Source of the DNA: Prevotellaceae bacterium
GTDB lineage: Bacteria; Bacteroidota; Bacteroidia; Bacteroidales; Bacteroidaceae
Assembly: GCA_029219385.1 (NCBI GenBank)
Contig: JAQXTH010000040.1
Location: 93,559-157,558, forward strand
Reading direction: 5' to 3'
Length of the DNA stretch: 64,000 nucleotides
The notes under the pieces are model-generated. The model was not told the origin of the DNA. It did no database searches and saw only the letters and a list, made by a program, of their open reading frames with translations. Position 1 is the stretch's first letter. Each line of letters starts with the position of its first letter. Position numbers and translations under genes: made by a program. This document shows positions 54,290-64,000 of this stretch, one piece after another.

Positions 54290-54322
54290 AACAAACTAAT
54301 GTGTTTCAGATAGTTTTTATTA

Positions 54323-54574
54323 TTACATAAACAAGCAGAGCAGACAAACAATCACTGCAAAGAGAGCCACACCCTCAACAAGAGCGGCAATAATAATCAT
54401 ATTCATACGAATATCACCCTTTGCCTCGGGCTGACGAGCAATGGCCTCCATGGCGCTGCTACCAATCTTACCAATACCAAGACCGGCACCAATAGCTGTG
54501 AGACCGGCACCAATACCTGCGCCCAACTGTGCGATGCCAGCGGCTGCAGCTTGTAACATAATTAAAGACAACAT
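54323..54574 (-). CDS. atpE: ATP synthase Fo c subunit
   Basis: This 83-residue hairpin of two helices forms the rotor ring. The polar loop is AIARQPEAKGD and the ion-binding carboxylate is the Glu in IIAALVEGVALFAV. The residue after that Glu is Gly rather than Ser or Thr, and the sodium-type glutamine of the first helix is not seen. I therefore favour proton coupling. Confidence 0.95.
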   Translation of the reverse strand: MLSLIMLQAAAAGIAQLGAGIGAGLTAIGAGLGIGKIGSSAMEAIARQPEAKGDIRMNMIIIAALVEGVALFAVIVCLLCLFM

Positions 54575-54642
54575 AATTTTTAATGTTTTAATGATTAATA
54601 TTTTATTTTGTTTATTATTTCCTACTTACAATAACGACAGCC

Positions 54643-55722
54643 CTATTCGTGGTGTTCCTCCGGGTGGGCAAGACCGATGAATATGGCACTCAACATCGTG
54701 AAGACATACGCCTGGATAAAAGCCACAAGCAACTCCAGACAGTCCATGAAGATTATCATCACAACCGATACTCCGCTCAGCCCCGCGCCAATCACTGCGC
54801 CCAACTTGCAAGAGATAAATATCACGCAAGTCAGCGACAAAACAATGGCATGGCCCGCAAAGATATTGGCAAACAAACGCACCATCAAGGCAAAAGGCTT
54901 TGTCAATATACCAAACAACTCAATCACCGGCATCATAGGCACCGGACATTTGAGCCACGTCGGAACCTTAGGCCAAAAGATCTCAAGCCAATATTCTCTG
55001 TTGCCAAACAAGTTGATGGCAAAGAAAGTAAACATGGCCAAAACAAACGTAATGGCAATATTGCCCGTGAGGTTGGCACCACCGGGAAATATAGGAACAA
55101 GTCCTAACAAATTACTCAGAAAAATAAAGAAAAATGCCGTAAGCAAATATGGTGCATAACGCTTGTAGTGTTTCTCACCCACACAAGCCTTTATAACATC
55201 ATCGTTCACCATCATCACAAACATCTCCACCAGACCCACAAACCCCTTGGGAGCATCGCTGTCTGCTTTTTTGTTTCGATACCAACGCGCGCTGCCAATA
55301 AAGATCAGCAACATCAATATCACCACAATCCACAACTGAACAACATTTTTCGTGAGCGACAAATCGAGTTTCACCCTCTCTTCCCTGCCATCGACAATTT
55401 CACAAACCTTGTCTTTGTTTTCACCCTCTGTGGGGATAAAGAAACCATTATGTTTCCCATCTGCAGAATGATGAAAGGCCGACGACATAAAGCAATGCCA
55501 TGAACCATCGTTGCTCATCACTATCACCGGCAGAGGAATAGAAACGTGATGTTTATCTATCGTCGTGATATGCCACTCGTGGGCATCGCCCGTGTGTCCC
55601 ATCACTATTTCCTGAACATCGATTTTATCCTCATCGCCACCCGTTGAAGCCACTGCCCCCAAAGACAACGACAACAACACCATTGTCAACAGGCATAATA
55701 TGACATATCTACTTGTTCTCAT
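54643..55722 (-). CDS. atpB: ATP synthase Fo a subunit with long N-terminal extension
   Basis: This 359-residue stator channel has a signal-like first segment (ILCLLTMVLLSLSLGAVAS), then about 100 residues of His/Asp-rich periplasmic sequence (HEWHITTIDKHHVSIPLPVI). The normal five-helix a subunit begins near residue 125. The channel arginine is in KPFALMVRLFANIFAGHAIV. The N-terminal extension is typical of Bacteroidota. The start overlaps the stop of the preceding AtpI-like gene by 14 bases. Confidence 0.95.
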   Translation of the reverse strand: MRTSRYVILCLLTMVLLSLSLGAVASTGGDEDKIDVQEIVMGHTGDAHEWHITTIDKHHVSIPLPVIVMSNDGSWHCFMSSAFHHSADGKHNGFFIPTEGENKDKVCEIVDGREERVKLDLSLTKNVVQLWIVVILMLLIFIGSARWYRNKKADSDAPKGFVGLVEMFVMMVNDDVIKACVGEKHYKRYAPYLLTAFFFIFLSNLLGLVPIFPGGANLTGNIAITFVLAMFTFFAINLFGNREYWLEIFWPKVPTWLKCPVPMMPVIELFGILTKPFALMVRLFANIFAGHAIVLSLTCVIFISCKLGAVIGAGLSGVSVVMIIFMDCLELLVAFIQAYVFTMLSAIFIGLAHPEEHHE

Positions 55723-56131
55723 TTATTTTCTTTTCGATTTGAACAAAGAATACACTCTCGTAAATAATGGTAAGTATATACAAAACAAAGAAACTGACCA
55801 CAAAGGCAATAGCCTCTGCTCGTCCTATTATCAAAGCAGCCATAATCACCGCAAAGGCAAACAGCATTCTAATCACCTTGTTGGAAAGATAAAAACGAAC
55901 CAAAGCACTTTGTTGTGTCTTGACAAGACGAACATACAAAGTCACCGCCACAACATTATATATTATAAGCAGCAGCGCAGCTATGGCCAAAGGCACTGTG
56001 GGAAAACTGTCTGTCAACTTAAACAACAAACTCCCACAAGTGGTCAAAGCATAACCGGCCAATACCATCAGCACCATTCCGATGAAATAATATTTGCGAG
56101 CTCTGTATATTTTGTCCATCTGTATCTTCAT
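55709..56131 (-). CDS. AtpI-like small membrane protein of the ATP synthase operon
   Basis: This 140-residue protein has four hydrophobic segments (YYFIGMVLMVLAGYALTTCG, VPLAIAALLLIIYNVVAVTL, MLFAFAVIMAALIIG, AIAFVVSFFVLYILTIIY). It sits where AtpI lies in other operons, just ahead of atpB with a 14-base overlap. AtpI helps c-ring assembly in some bacteria. The call rests on place and topology rather than clear sequence motifs. Confidence 0.7.
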   Translation of the reverse strand: MKIQMDKIYRARKYYFIGMVLMVLAGYALTTCGSLLFKLTDSFPTVPLAIAALLLIIYNVVAVTLYVRLVKTQQSALVRFYLSNKVIRMLFAFAVIMAALIIGRAEAIAFVVSFFVLYILTIIYESVFFVQIEKKINENK

Positions 56132-56192
56132 AGACTTCGTGTCTGTAAAATCAACACAAATTTTTTGTTCGTCTCTACCGCCTCGCCTTCTC

Positions 56193-56429
56193 TTATTGCT
56201 CCACGCAGAGCGAGACCTCGTTGCAAGCCACTTCTATAAACCCCGATTTTATTTCAAACTCGAGAGTCTCATCTTCGGTCTTCACGGTCACCACTCCGGG
56301 TTGCAGACTCGATATAATTGGAGCATGGTTATCTAAAACCTCAAATGCTCCTTTGGTGCCGGGCACTGCAACGGCCACTGCACCACCGCTATAAACGGTC
56401 TTTTCCGGCGACACTATAATCAGTTTCAT
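56193..56429 (-). CDS. atpC: ATP synthase F1 epsilon subunit, short form
   Basis: This 78-residue chain contains only the N-terminal beta-sandwich of epsilon (LIIVSPEKTVYSGGAVAVAV, NHAPIISSLQPGVV). The C-terminal two-helix arm that inhibits ATP hydrolysis in other bacteria is absent, as is usual in Bacteroidota. Epsilon-mediated inhibition in its classical form is therefore unlikely. It follows atpD by 26 bases. Confidence 0.94.
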   Translation of the reverse strand: MKLIIVSPEKTVYSGGAVAVAVPGTKGAFEVLDNHAPIISSLQPGVVTVKTEDETLEFEIKSGFIEVACNEVSLCVEQ

Positions 56430-56455
56430 GATTTTTTGGAAAACTCAATTAAACA

Positions 56456-58003
<1,548 letters not shown>

Positions 58004-58103
58004 TTATTTACTCTGTCTCACAACCAAGGCAACATCACGAAACTCGAAAAGTAATTTGACATTTCAGCTATCACGATGCAACCTGTTTCAACACTTCATA
58101 CTG

Positions 58104-58132
58104 CAAAGATAATAATTTTTCGCTACTATCAA
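58104..58132 (-). promoter_or_regulatory. Promoter of the ATP synthase operon
   Basis: On the minus strand TTG (58130-58132) is followed by 18 bases and TATCTTTG (58104-58111). Transcription would start near 58098, leaving a leader of about 110 bases before atpD. Confidence 0.6.
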
Positions 58133-58213
58133 GTGTTTGCCATGCTTTTTTCAACTAATAAAACAACATTTGCGCAATTAGCAACCCTCTTCCCCTCTAT
58201 ATGTAATAAAACA

Positions 58214-58249
58214 AGGTGTCTGCAACGAACTAAATCGTCGCAGACACCT
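58214..58249 (-). terminator. Terminator after the small-peptide gene
   Basis: The arms AGGTGTCTGC (58214-58223) and GCAGACACCT (58240-58249) are perfectly complementary, with ACGA/TCGT pairing inside. On the minus strand TTGTTTTATT follows. It ends the secreted-protein operon 31 bases after the peptide stop. Confidence 0.8.
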
Positions 58250-58280
58250 CCATCATATTGATTTTCTCAAGAAAGAAACC

Positions 58281-58463
58281 TTATTTCTCGTCTTCCCAAA
58301 CAAAACCACCTTGGAATTGATTTGACAAAGAACTACCGGCATCTACTTCTTCACCATCATTTATTTTTATATTACCTGGATCACCTGAAGTTGCAATTAT
58401 ATTTGCCAATCCAATTTTATAGAACTCTATTGTCGGAGAATTATATGTTTTTTTCATAATCAT
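58281..58463 (-). CDS. Small Bacteroidales peptide of unknown function (60 residues)
   Basis: The sequence opens MIMKKTYNSPTIEFYKIGLA, followed by NIIATSGDPGNIKIND, and ends in an acidic, glycine-rich tail with GGFVWEDEK. Short proteins with the pattern MKKxYxxP...SGD/E are frequent in Bacteroidales genomes, as far as I recall, and are annotated as hypothetical. The start could be ATG 58463 or 58457. It lies 14 bases after the large secreted protein gene, so the two are co-transcribed. No protease or modification enzyme is adjacent. It could be a secreted peptide, a precursor or an accessory to the neighbour; none of this is shown by the sequence. Confidence 0.75.
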   Translation of the reverse strand: MIMKKTYNSPTIEFYKIGLANIIATSGDPGNIKINDGEEVDAGSSLSNQFQGGFVWEDEK

Positions 58464-58477
58464 TTGATTTTAATTCA

Positions 58478-61252
58478 TTAGTTTGCTTTAAATACTCTTC
58501 CATTCTTTATATACAGACGACCTTTCACCGTGTTGACTACAACATTTCCTTGAAGGTCATAGACAATGTTATTATCGTCAGAAACTATCAAATCAACAGA
58601 CTCAACTGCAGTTAAATCATCTTCATCAAATCCAAATCCAAAGAATGAATTTGAAGGACTTGAAGTAGACAGTTCCAGCCAACATTTATGACCACTGATT
58701 TCGTTGCTACCACTATTAAGACGATAGAAACCCACACCATTTGTATTTTTATTGGCAAAGATATAGGCAGAATAGCCATTTTGAGGAATGATGCTCTGGG
58801 CCTCAACTGCCGGCTTCAAATAATTTGTGCCGAGGGCCGAGACTCCCGAAGTTATCTTAAAGTTATATTCTTTTGCTATTTCAGCATATACTATCACACC
58901 TGTATTTGCAGGAATATTGCCTGTAACTTCAACCAATTGTATAGTACTTTCACTTGAAGTTTCCGGAGCGTAATATACTTTCACACCTTCAGGGATTATT
59001 ACGTCTACCGCACTGGCAAATGTGGCATATTTCACGCTTGAAACACTAAGAGGTAACGACTCTACAGGATCAAGATACCACATTGCGGCATCTGAGGTTG
59101 CATCACCTGCATAAGAGGTTGCATTTCCGTTAGCTGTTGCATAATACCTGCCCTCAGTATCATTTCCGTATTGCAGGCTGAATGTACCGTCATACTTCCC
59201 GATGGCAATTGTCCAAGGGTGCTTGTAAATATAATTTGTACCATTACTTGTAAAACTACCCACACCAAGTCTATACACACCTTTCCAATAAGCACCGTTT
59301 TCGTATGCCATAAGATTATTCTCTGAGTCCAAATAGAATATTGCGTTTTTGTCTGCTCTTTCTTGTGTCTCAACTTCAGAGGCATCTTTCTTCGCGCAAT
59401 TTACATAACGACCATTGGAATAACTCCTTATATAATAATAGCCCGGCTTCAAACTGCGTATTGCCTCCATTTGTTTGCTCATGGCAATAAGGTCGGTATA
59501 TAAAGTCGCTGTTGTTGGTGCGGATTTATAGGTATCAAAAAATGTCTCAGCCATTGGTAAATTTATTTGCGAAGAACTTGCCCCATACAAGACTTTCAAT
59601 TCATTATAAGAATTCAACACCTCTTGCCAACTTACTTCAACACTCACTACCCATTGTGATGCAACGGCACTGTTATTCCAGCACACAAGGTTTCCGTTTA
59701 TATGAGCGTAAGCATGGTCTTTTGTTGAGCCATGCACTCTAAATGCAGCATAACACTCTGCAGGATTTGAAAATTCAAACTTCACTTCCTTATCTGAAAC
59801 AGGGAATGCATAACTCGTCGTGTCTTGTGAACCAATATATTTTCCCGTTGCAACATTCTTGAGAGAGAAACCGTTTTCTACGTCACCATTTAATTGCCAA
59901 AGAGTACTGTCATTCTTATCCGTAACTGCATTAAAAGACGTTGCACCCAACGTATGGTTTAGATACTTATTATAATTTCGGTTAAGCAAACGAATAAAAT
60001 CACCCGAGGTCGGAGTACCTGTTTTGGAAGGAGACGATGCCAATTTATTTCGTGCAACCACAAGCTTGTTCAACTCCTTATAATTAGTTTCTATATCACC
60101 ATTATCAACAATGTTGCTATTATCTATTGCTGTTTTCAAAGCATTAACTTCACCTGATGGGAATGCATAATAATCAGCTTGTAAATAAGCATTACAAGAC
60201 TTTGACACCTCTGATTTCTTTGCCATATTCAAATTATATTCTTCTGTGGCAGATAATATCTCGCTAATGTCAAAAACAGAGCCATGGTCACAATTCCAAT
60301 TTCCTACTTTTGTTGAGGACCCTTGTCTATTCCACCCACTATAATCACCGATATTTTTACTCTTTGATATAAACCAACCATTATAACTATAGATATTAAA
60401 CGTTTTATTAACCGGAGTAAGATAATAAACTGTCGCGCCTTCTGTCGTTTCGGAATAAGTGGCAACTCCTGAAGAATTATAAAACTCATTAAGATATTTA
60501 CCAAGGTTTACATTATAAATATAACAAGCCTTCACACCCTCGCCTGCACCTTGGGGCGCTTCAACAAACTTCCAACAACCAAACGACCTGTTTGTCTCCA
60601 ATTTTATTACTTCGTTTTCAGCCTGCCCCTCTGCATATTTATTACAATCAATATTTCTAATCGTATAATACTTTTTTGATTCTTCTGTCGACATCACAAC
60701 TTCAGGAATTAATGTCAACGGATTTGAAACATCTGCACTCTCAAATTCCCATATAGAACCGGCATCGTTAGCAACATAATTACAAATAGTTGTTTGACCA
60801 TAATCGTTCCATGCTCCATACTTTGAAACATCTTGCGAAGTTGAAATTACAACTCCGGTGTAGTTGCCTTTTGTGTATTCTTGTATATAATAAATGTTAC
60901 CATTATAAGTCCAAGTAGACCAATTATAGTCATAACTATTCAATCTGGTTGGCGTGGCTGCATTGAAAATATAAACTGCCTTTACGCCGTCTTCCAATTT
61001 TACACCATTAGGAAGATTATCCTTAGCATCCTTGAAATAAAACAACGTTCTCATGTCTGTGTTTTTTGTTTGCAACATCACCTTACTGTCAGTTTGATAA
61101 CTGGCATACTTTCCCGATCGCATATTTTTAATGCGATAATACTTAATGTCATTCGTTCCGGTCGAAAATTCCGGAAAGGTCACTTCCGCCTTGACCACTC
61201 CAAATACGAGTAAAGCCATAGCAAGCAAAGATAAAACTCTTTTCATTTTCAA
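58478..61252 (-). CDS. Large secreted repeat protein with lectin-like modules
   Basis: This 924-residue protein has a signal peptide ending near GVVKA (about residue 22). Three or four modules of about 150 residues recur, each starting with a YYRI/YYTI/YYYI strand and a GKY or NKY turn (YYRIKNMRSGKYASYQ, YYTIRNIDCNKYAEGQ, YYYIRSYSNGRYVNCA). The C terminus has the NIVYDLQGNVV...RLYIKNGRVFK form common to Prevotella-like surface proteins. The PEFST start of the mature region recurs in the GH95 protein. The modules look like ricin-type or T9SS-associated glycan-binding folds; no catalytic domain is visible. A helical linker lies near residues 345-420. Confidence 0.8.
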   Translation of the reverse strand: MKMKRVLSLLAMALLVFGVVKAEVTFPEFSTGTNDIKYYRIKNMRSGKYASYQTDSKVMLQTKNTDMRTLFYFKDAKDNLPNGVKLEDGVKAVYIFNAATPTRLNSYDYNWSTWTYNGNIYYIQEYTKGNYTGVVISTSQDVSKYGAWNDYGQTTICNYVANDAGSIWEFESADVSNPLTLIPEVVMSTEESKKYYTIRNIDCNKYAEGQAENEVIKLETNRSFGCWKFVEAPQGAGEGVKACYIYNVNLGKYLNEFYNSSGVATYSETTEGATVYYLTPVNKTFNIYSYNGWFISKSKNIGDYSGWNRQGSSTKVGNWNCDHGSVFDISEILSATEEYNLNMAKKSEVSKSCNAYLQADYYAFPSGEVNALKTAIDNSNIVDNGDIETNYKELNKLVVARNKLASSPSKTGTPTSGDFIRLLNRNYNKYLNHTLGATSFNAVTDKNDSTLWQLNGDVENGFSLKNVATGKYIGSQDTTSYAFPVSDKEVKFEFSNPAECYAAFRVHGSTKDHAYAHINGNLVCWNNSAVASQWVVSVEVSWQEVLNSYNELKVLYGASSSQINLPMAETFFDTYKSAPTTATLYTDLIAMSKQMEAIRSLKPGYYYIRSYSNGRYVNCAKKDASEVETQERADKNAIFYLDSENNLMAYENGAYWKGVYRLGVGSFTSNGTNYIYKHPWTIAIGKYDGTFSLQYGNDTEGRYYATANGNATSYAGDATSDAAMWYLDPVESLPLSVSSVKYATFASAVDVIIPEGVKVYYAPETSSESTIQLVEVTGNIPANTGVIVYAEIAKEYNFKITSGVSALGTNYLKPAVEAQSIIPQNGYSAYIFANKNTNGVGFYRLNSGSNEISGHKCWLELSTSSPSNSFFGFGFDEDDLTAVESVDLIVSDDNNIVYDLQGNVVVNTVKGRLYIKNGRVFKAN

Positions 61253-61573
61253 TAAAATTTTAAAATATTATTTATGCAAAATTAAATGCAACACATCAGC
61301 GGCAATCTCATTTTTCTCATTTTCAATTCTTACACCGCTTCGGTGCAAAGTTACATAAATAAAATTTTATTTCTGCACCCTTTCCCCTAAAAAACACAGC
61401 AATTACAAAATGTTATTATTGATTGTTTTTACAAGCAGAAAAAAGCGCTCAACTTTGCAACATACGGATTACAATTTTAACACGAAGCTGAACCCAAAGG
61501 AGCGACATAATAATTTCAACAATGCGGCCGCAAAAAACAATAACACACACCAACGTCTTTGCACATAAAAAAG
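61253..61573. other. Intergenic region with the secreted-protein promoter
   Basis: Besides the promoter at 61277-61305 and the T run (CTTTTTT on the minus strand) that directly follows the tRNA, I see no gene or structure in this stretch. Confidence 0.5.
61277..61305 (-). promoter_or_regulatory. Promoter of the large secreted repeat protein
   Basis: On the minus strand TTG (61303-61305), an 18-base spacer and TAATTTTG (61277-61284) form a good Bacteroidota promoter, about 25 bases before the ATG at 61252. Confidence 0.6.
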
Positions 61574-61646
61574 AGCGGTAGACGGGACTCGAACCCGCGA
61601 CCCTCGGCTTGGGAAGCCAATGCTCTACCAACTGAGCTACTACCGC
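61574..61646 (-). tRNA. tRNA-Gly (anticodon CCC)
   Basis: The minus strand gives a full cloverleaf of 73 bases: acceptor GCGGTAG with CTACCGC, D arm GCTC/AGTTGGTAG/AGC, and anticodon arm TTGGC-TTCCCAA-GCCGA. The T arm is GCGGG-TTCGAGT-CCCGT. The loop centre CCC reads GGG glycine codons. The 3-prime CCA is not encoded. A T run follows as terminator. Confidence 0.95.
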
Positions 61647-61694
61647 AACAATAAGCGCAAGAAAAACTCAACTAACAATTTTCTCTTGCAAGTG

Positions 61695-61723
61695 CAAAAG
61701 TAATTATAAAAAACGAAAAACAA
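61695..61723 (-). promoter_or_regulatory. Promoter of tRNA-Gly
   Basis: On the minus strand TTG (61721-61723), 18 bases, and TACTTTTG (61695-61702) precede the tRNA by about 48 bases. It lies just upstream of the TPR gene stop codon region. Confidence 0.55.
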
Positions 61724-61736
61724 CGTCTTCGCCCTT

Positions 61737-62936
61737 CTATTTTTCAAGTTCCTTAAGCTTTTCCCCTAAATTGAGATTAAAATATATCTTATATAGTGGT
61801 GCCTGCCATTTATCTTTATTGTCGGGAAAAGCCTCTTTGTATTTTTCTAAATAAGGCATGGCACGTTGATAAAGTTCGTCGACCTCTTTTTTGCGCGTTT
61901 TATATTCCGTGGAAGTGGGATTGGGCGAAAGAGTACTTTCGTATGCCATTGCCTTGTTATACCAACACAATCCCGAGTAATATGCCACCTGCACATTTTT
62001 GCTGTCAAGTCTCTCAAGCCTTTCCGTCAATTCCAAACACTTATCATAGAGCTTGAGGTTGAAAAGCACCACAATCTGACCATAAAGATACAATTTGTTG
62101 TCAGGTTGAAGGAGAAGCAGACTGTCGTTGAGCGCAATTGCCTCGCGATAGCGACGCGTGTTGTTGAAAAGGTCGGTGAGACGTGAATAGAAGTAGTCTG
62201 AATACGACGACCGGTTCAAGCCACGCTTAAGCGATTTTATATAATTCACTGTGTCACAGAGTTCAGAATACGCCATCGACTCATATTGCAAGGCATAGTC
62301 GTAGTTGGCGCTGTCGCCCTCGGCAATCGACCTATATTTAAACACCTCATTATATTTCTTTGCCTCAAAACACGAAGCCATGCTCCAAAAGGCAGCGCGT
62401 GGCAATCTCGCTTTAGTGATATATCTGTCGTCTTTGAAATCTTCAGAACAAGACACATCTATATACATCGAAAACAAGTTGTGAGCCGACTCCCATTTCT
62501 TATTTTTAACAAAAAACATACCTCCGCTATATAGATTGGGATAATACAGCCTCAGCATTTCATGGTTTTTCTTCTTGGTTTTTGCAAAAGACTTTACCCC
62601 CTCGGCTTTAAGCAATTCTTCTTGTTTGAGGGTATACTCAAAAATTTTGCAAATAGAATTGAAGAAAGCCGCAGTGTCGTACTTTTGGTGCAAATACAAC
62701 TTCATGTTTTCTGCATCGTTTGCTTTTGTTTCGATTGCTGTTGCCAGCACATATAATTGTGGGTCGCGATTGATGAGCGTGTCGTTAAGGCATTTGTTCA
62801 CCAGTTCTCGCCCCTTGGCCACGTTTGAAGTCTTCACATAAGACTTCAAGTCTTTGAGTTCCTTCCATTCACCGGCAAAAAGCGATTGGGCGAAAAGCAG
62901 AAACATCATTGTTGTTAATTGGGTTAAACGAGACAT
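61737..62936 (-). CDS. Periplasmic TPR-repeat protein of unknown function
   Basis: This 399-residue protein has a signal peptide ending near SLFAGEW (about residue 22). The body is helical with degenerate tetratricopeptide pairs, clearest at RRYREAIALNDSLLLLQPDN and LYDKCLELTERLERLDSKNV, followed by VAYYSGLCWYNKAMAYES. TPRs bind protein partners. I know no function for this family. It has no close neighbour on the same strand other than the DUF4831 gene, whose stop lies 92 bases upstream of its start. Confidence 0.8.
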   Translation of the reverse strand: MSRLTQLTTMMFLLFAQSLFAGEWKELKDLKSYVKTSNVAKGRELVNKCLNDTLINRDPQLYVLATAIETKANDAENMKLYLHQKYDTAAFFNSICKIFEYTLKQEELLKAEGVKSFAKTKKKNHEMLRLYYPNLYSGGMFFVKNKKWESAHNLFSMYIDVSCSEDFKDDRYITKARLPRAAFWSMASCFEAKKYNEVFKYRSIAEGDSANYDYALQYESMAYSELCDTVNYIKSLKRGLNRSSYSDYFYSRLTDLFNNTRRYREAIALNDSLLLLQPDNKLYLYGQIVVLFNLKLYDKCLELTERLERLDSKNVQVAYYSGLCWYNKAMAYESTLSPNPTSTEYKTRKKEVDELYQRAMPYLEKYKEAFPDNKDKWQAPLYKIYFNLNLGEKLKELEK

Positions 62937-63028
62937 GGAGATTAAATTTATTTAGTTAGTTTATTACAAACAGAACATCACTATTTTTTGTGTTGTCTGT
63001 ATAAGTTCATGATACATGTGAAAAATTG

Positions 63029-64000
63029 TTATTTCTTGAGGCTATCGTCCTCAATCTTGTCAATTGCACCTGTAACGGGGTTGAACCAAACCTTGCAGGT
63101 GGCACGCTTATTAAACAAATCGTCAGAGAGATAGTCCTCGCGACCAAATTGTGCCACAGGTGTTTGTTTACGATAAAACTCCTCACCGTTAAACAACAGT
63201 TTCACAACCGCTTGCGACGGCACATTAAAGTAAACCACGCGCCGCTCAAGTTTCTTGTCGGCCAACTCCGTGCGACCATGAGGCACAGTGTTTTTATTCT
63301 CAACCTCTATATATATTGGTGCTCCGCTGAGGTTTTCTTTGTCTACAAGACCGGCTTGGTCTGAAAATCTGGCAACCACCTCTTTTGCTACTCCATATTG
63401 GGGAGTATAATAGAGAGTCCATGTCTTTGTTTCGGTGTCGGAATAGCCCTTGAAGAGTTGCAATAGTGCATGTTCCTGTTCATCGAGTTTAGACAACATC
63501 AATTTGAGTTGTTCGCCATCCTTTGGCATATAGTCGGCTTCTCCTTTAGTAAGTTCACTGCGGCTCTCTCTGATGTTGTAAATTTCTGCGGCAGTTAGTT
63601 CCGCCATTTTCAATTCACTGCCGGCAGCAAGAATTTCCTCATTAAGAAAATCCCTGCTGTTCACCTTTTCGGTAGAAGCCGCTTTTATATCTTTTGTTTC
63701 AGGTTCCACAAACTTAGGAGTTTGGGCATTGATAGCCAGCAAAATGCCATTGTCATTGAGAGTGCAAAGCGGAGCCGACGTTCCTTTTTTCAACAACACG
63801 ATGTGAGCTTTGGCAGTGTCGGGGGCAGATGTTTCAACAACTTCCACCTTGTCTATCTTCCACGCTGTCTCTTCGGCCTTCACCGCGTCGTTAATTCTGA
63901 GAAAACGCTGTGCGTAGTCATGAAAATCACCAGGGTGTTTGGTTGTGCGCGTGGCAGTGATGCTAATCTTAAACACCGTGAGAGGCATATAATAAACCAC
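63029..64000 (-). CDS. DUF4831-type protein (N terminus cut by window edge)
   Basis: At least 323 residues are visible before the frame leaves the window at base 64000. The frame runs on, so the GTG at the edge is not a reliable start. Visible parts are YYMPLTVFKISITATRTT, the family-like opening strand, FHDYAQRFLRINDAV, and the C-terminal VVYFNVPSQAVVKLLFNGEE with PVTGAIDKIEDDSLKK. The mixed alternation suggests a beta-rich periplasmic protein. DUF4831 members are common in Bacteroidales and of unknown role. Confidence 0.75.
   Translation of the reverse strand: MVYYMPLTVFKISITATRTTKHPGDFHDYAQRFLRINDAVKAEETAWKIDKVEVVETSAPDTAKAHIVLLKKGTSAPLCTLNDNGILLAINAQTPKFVEPETKDIKAASTEKVNSRDFLNEEILAAGSELKMAELTAAEIYNIRESRSELTKGEADYMPKDGEQLKLMLSKLDEQEHALLQLFKGYSDTETKTWTLYYTPQYGVAKEVVARFSDQAGLVDKENLSGAPIYIEVENKNTVPHGRTELADKKLERRVVYFNVPSQAVVKLLFNGEEFYRKQTPVAQFGREDYLSDDLFNKRATCKVWFNPVTGAIDKIEDDSLKK

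Noticed and set aside
61449..61631. 60-codon minus-strand frame (MVEHWLPKPRVAGSSPVYRS...)
   Set aside because: It lies over the tRNA-Gly sequence; this is a well-known false frame produced by tRNA genes.

Overview
The window is a piece of a Bacteroidota chromosome, most likely order Bacteroidales. The evidence is the low GC content, the near absence of Shine-Dalgarno sequences, promoters of the TTG-N18/19-TAnnTTTG type, and several family-level markers. These markers are a MurF-Alr fusion, an atpD-first ATP synthase operon with a very short epsilon subunit, a 29-residue COX24-like basic protein, a B12-type TonB receptor, DUF3078, DUF4831 and GSCFA proteins, and adjacent folP and diadenylate cyclase genes. 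I see no prophage, CRISPR array, rRNA or complete transposon. Almost everything is core chromosome.

Layout. 1-4562 (minus): trigger factor, clpP, clpX and the start of a recQ-like gene, whose reading frame leaves RecQ similarity abruptly about 340 bases from the window edge. 4781-7511 (plus): an ATP-grasp ligase and two different alpha/beta-hydrolase esterases, an uncharacterised three-gene cassette. It ends in a four-unit 22-bp palindromic repeat and a MITE-like element of about 200 bp. 7947-15323 (minus): a TonB receptor, then yidC, an S9 dipeptidyl-peptidase and a glycosyltransferase read as one operon. Between the receptor and the glycosyltransferase lies a plus-strand structured RNA resembling 6S RNA, with an almost ideal promoter. 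15607-19179: a secreted GH95-type glycosidase.

19519-32229 (plus): glyS, an FKBP lipoprotein, folP and diadenylate cyclase; an HU-like protein and a tiny basic protein; then rng, a SpoU methyltransferase, a sodium symporter, a flippase, ruvC, a tandem ABC ATPase and a HAD phosphatase. 32230-32856 has no protein gene but holds a probable small RNA with its own terminator. 32857-48013 (plus): an MBL exonuclease-like protein, lptD, a GSCFA protein, murF-alr, dnaG, a 2-hydroxyacid dehydrogenase, a UPF0126 channel, a DUF3078 protein, pyrB-pyrI and glyA. 48136-50488 (plus): rsmG, an MBL hydrolase, crcB and a LuxR-type regulator whose receiver-like half lacks an obvious phospho-acceptor.

50572-57985 (minus): the whole F1Fo ATP synthase operon, atpD-C-(I)-B-E-F-H-A-G. 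58281-61252 (minus): a large secreted repeat protein followed by a 60-residue peptide of a common Bacteroidales type. The window closes with tRNA-Gly(CCC), a TPR protein and a DUF4831 protein cut by the edge.

The best candidates for undescribed biology are the ATP-grasp/esterase cassette, the chimeric recQ frame, the two intergenic RNAs, the nested inverted-repeat element and the small peptide paired with the secreted repeat protein. No calculation beyond reading the sequence was possible, so family names rest on motif recognition.
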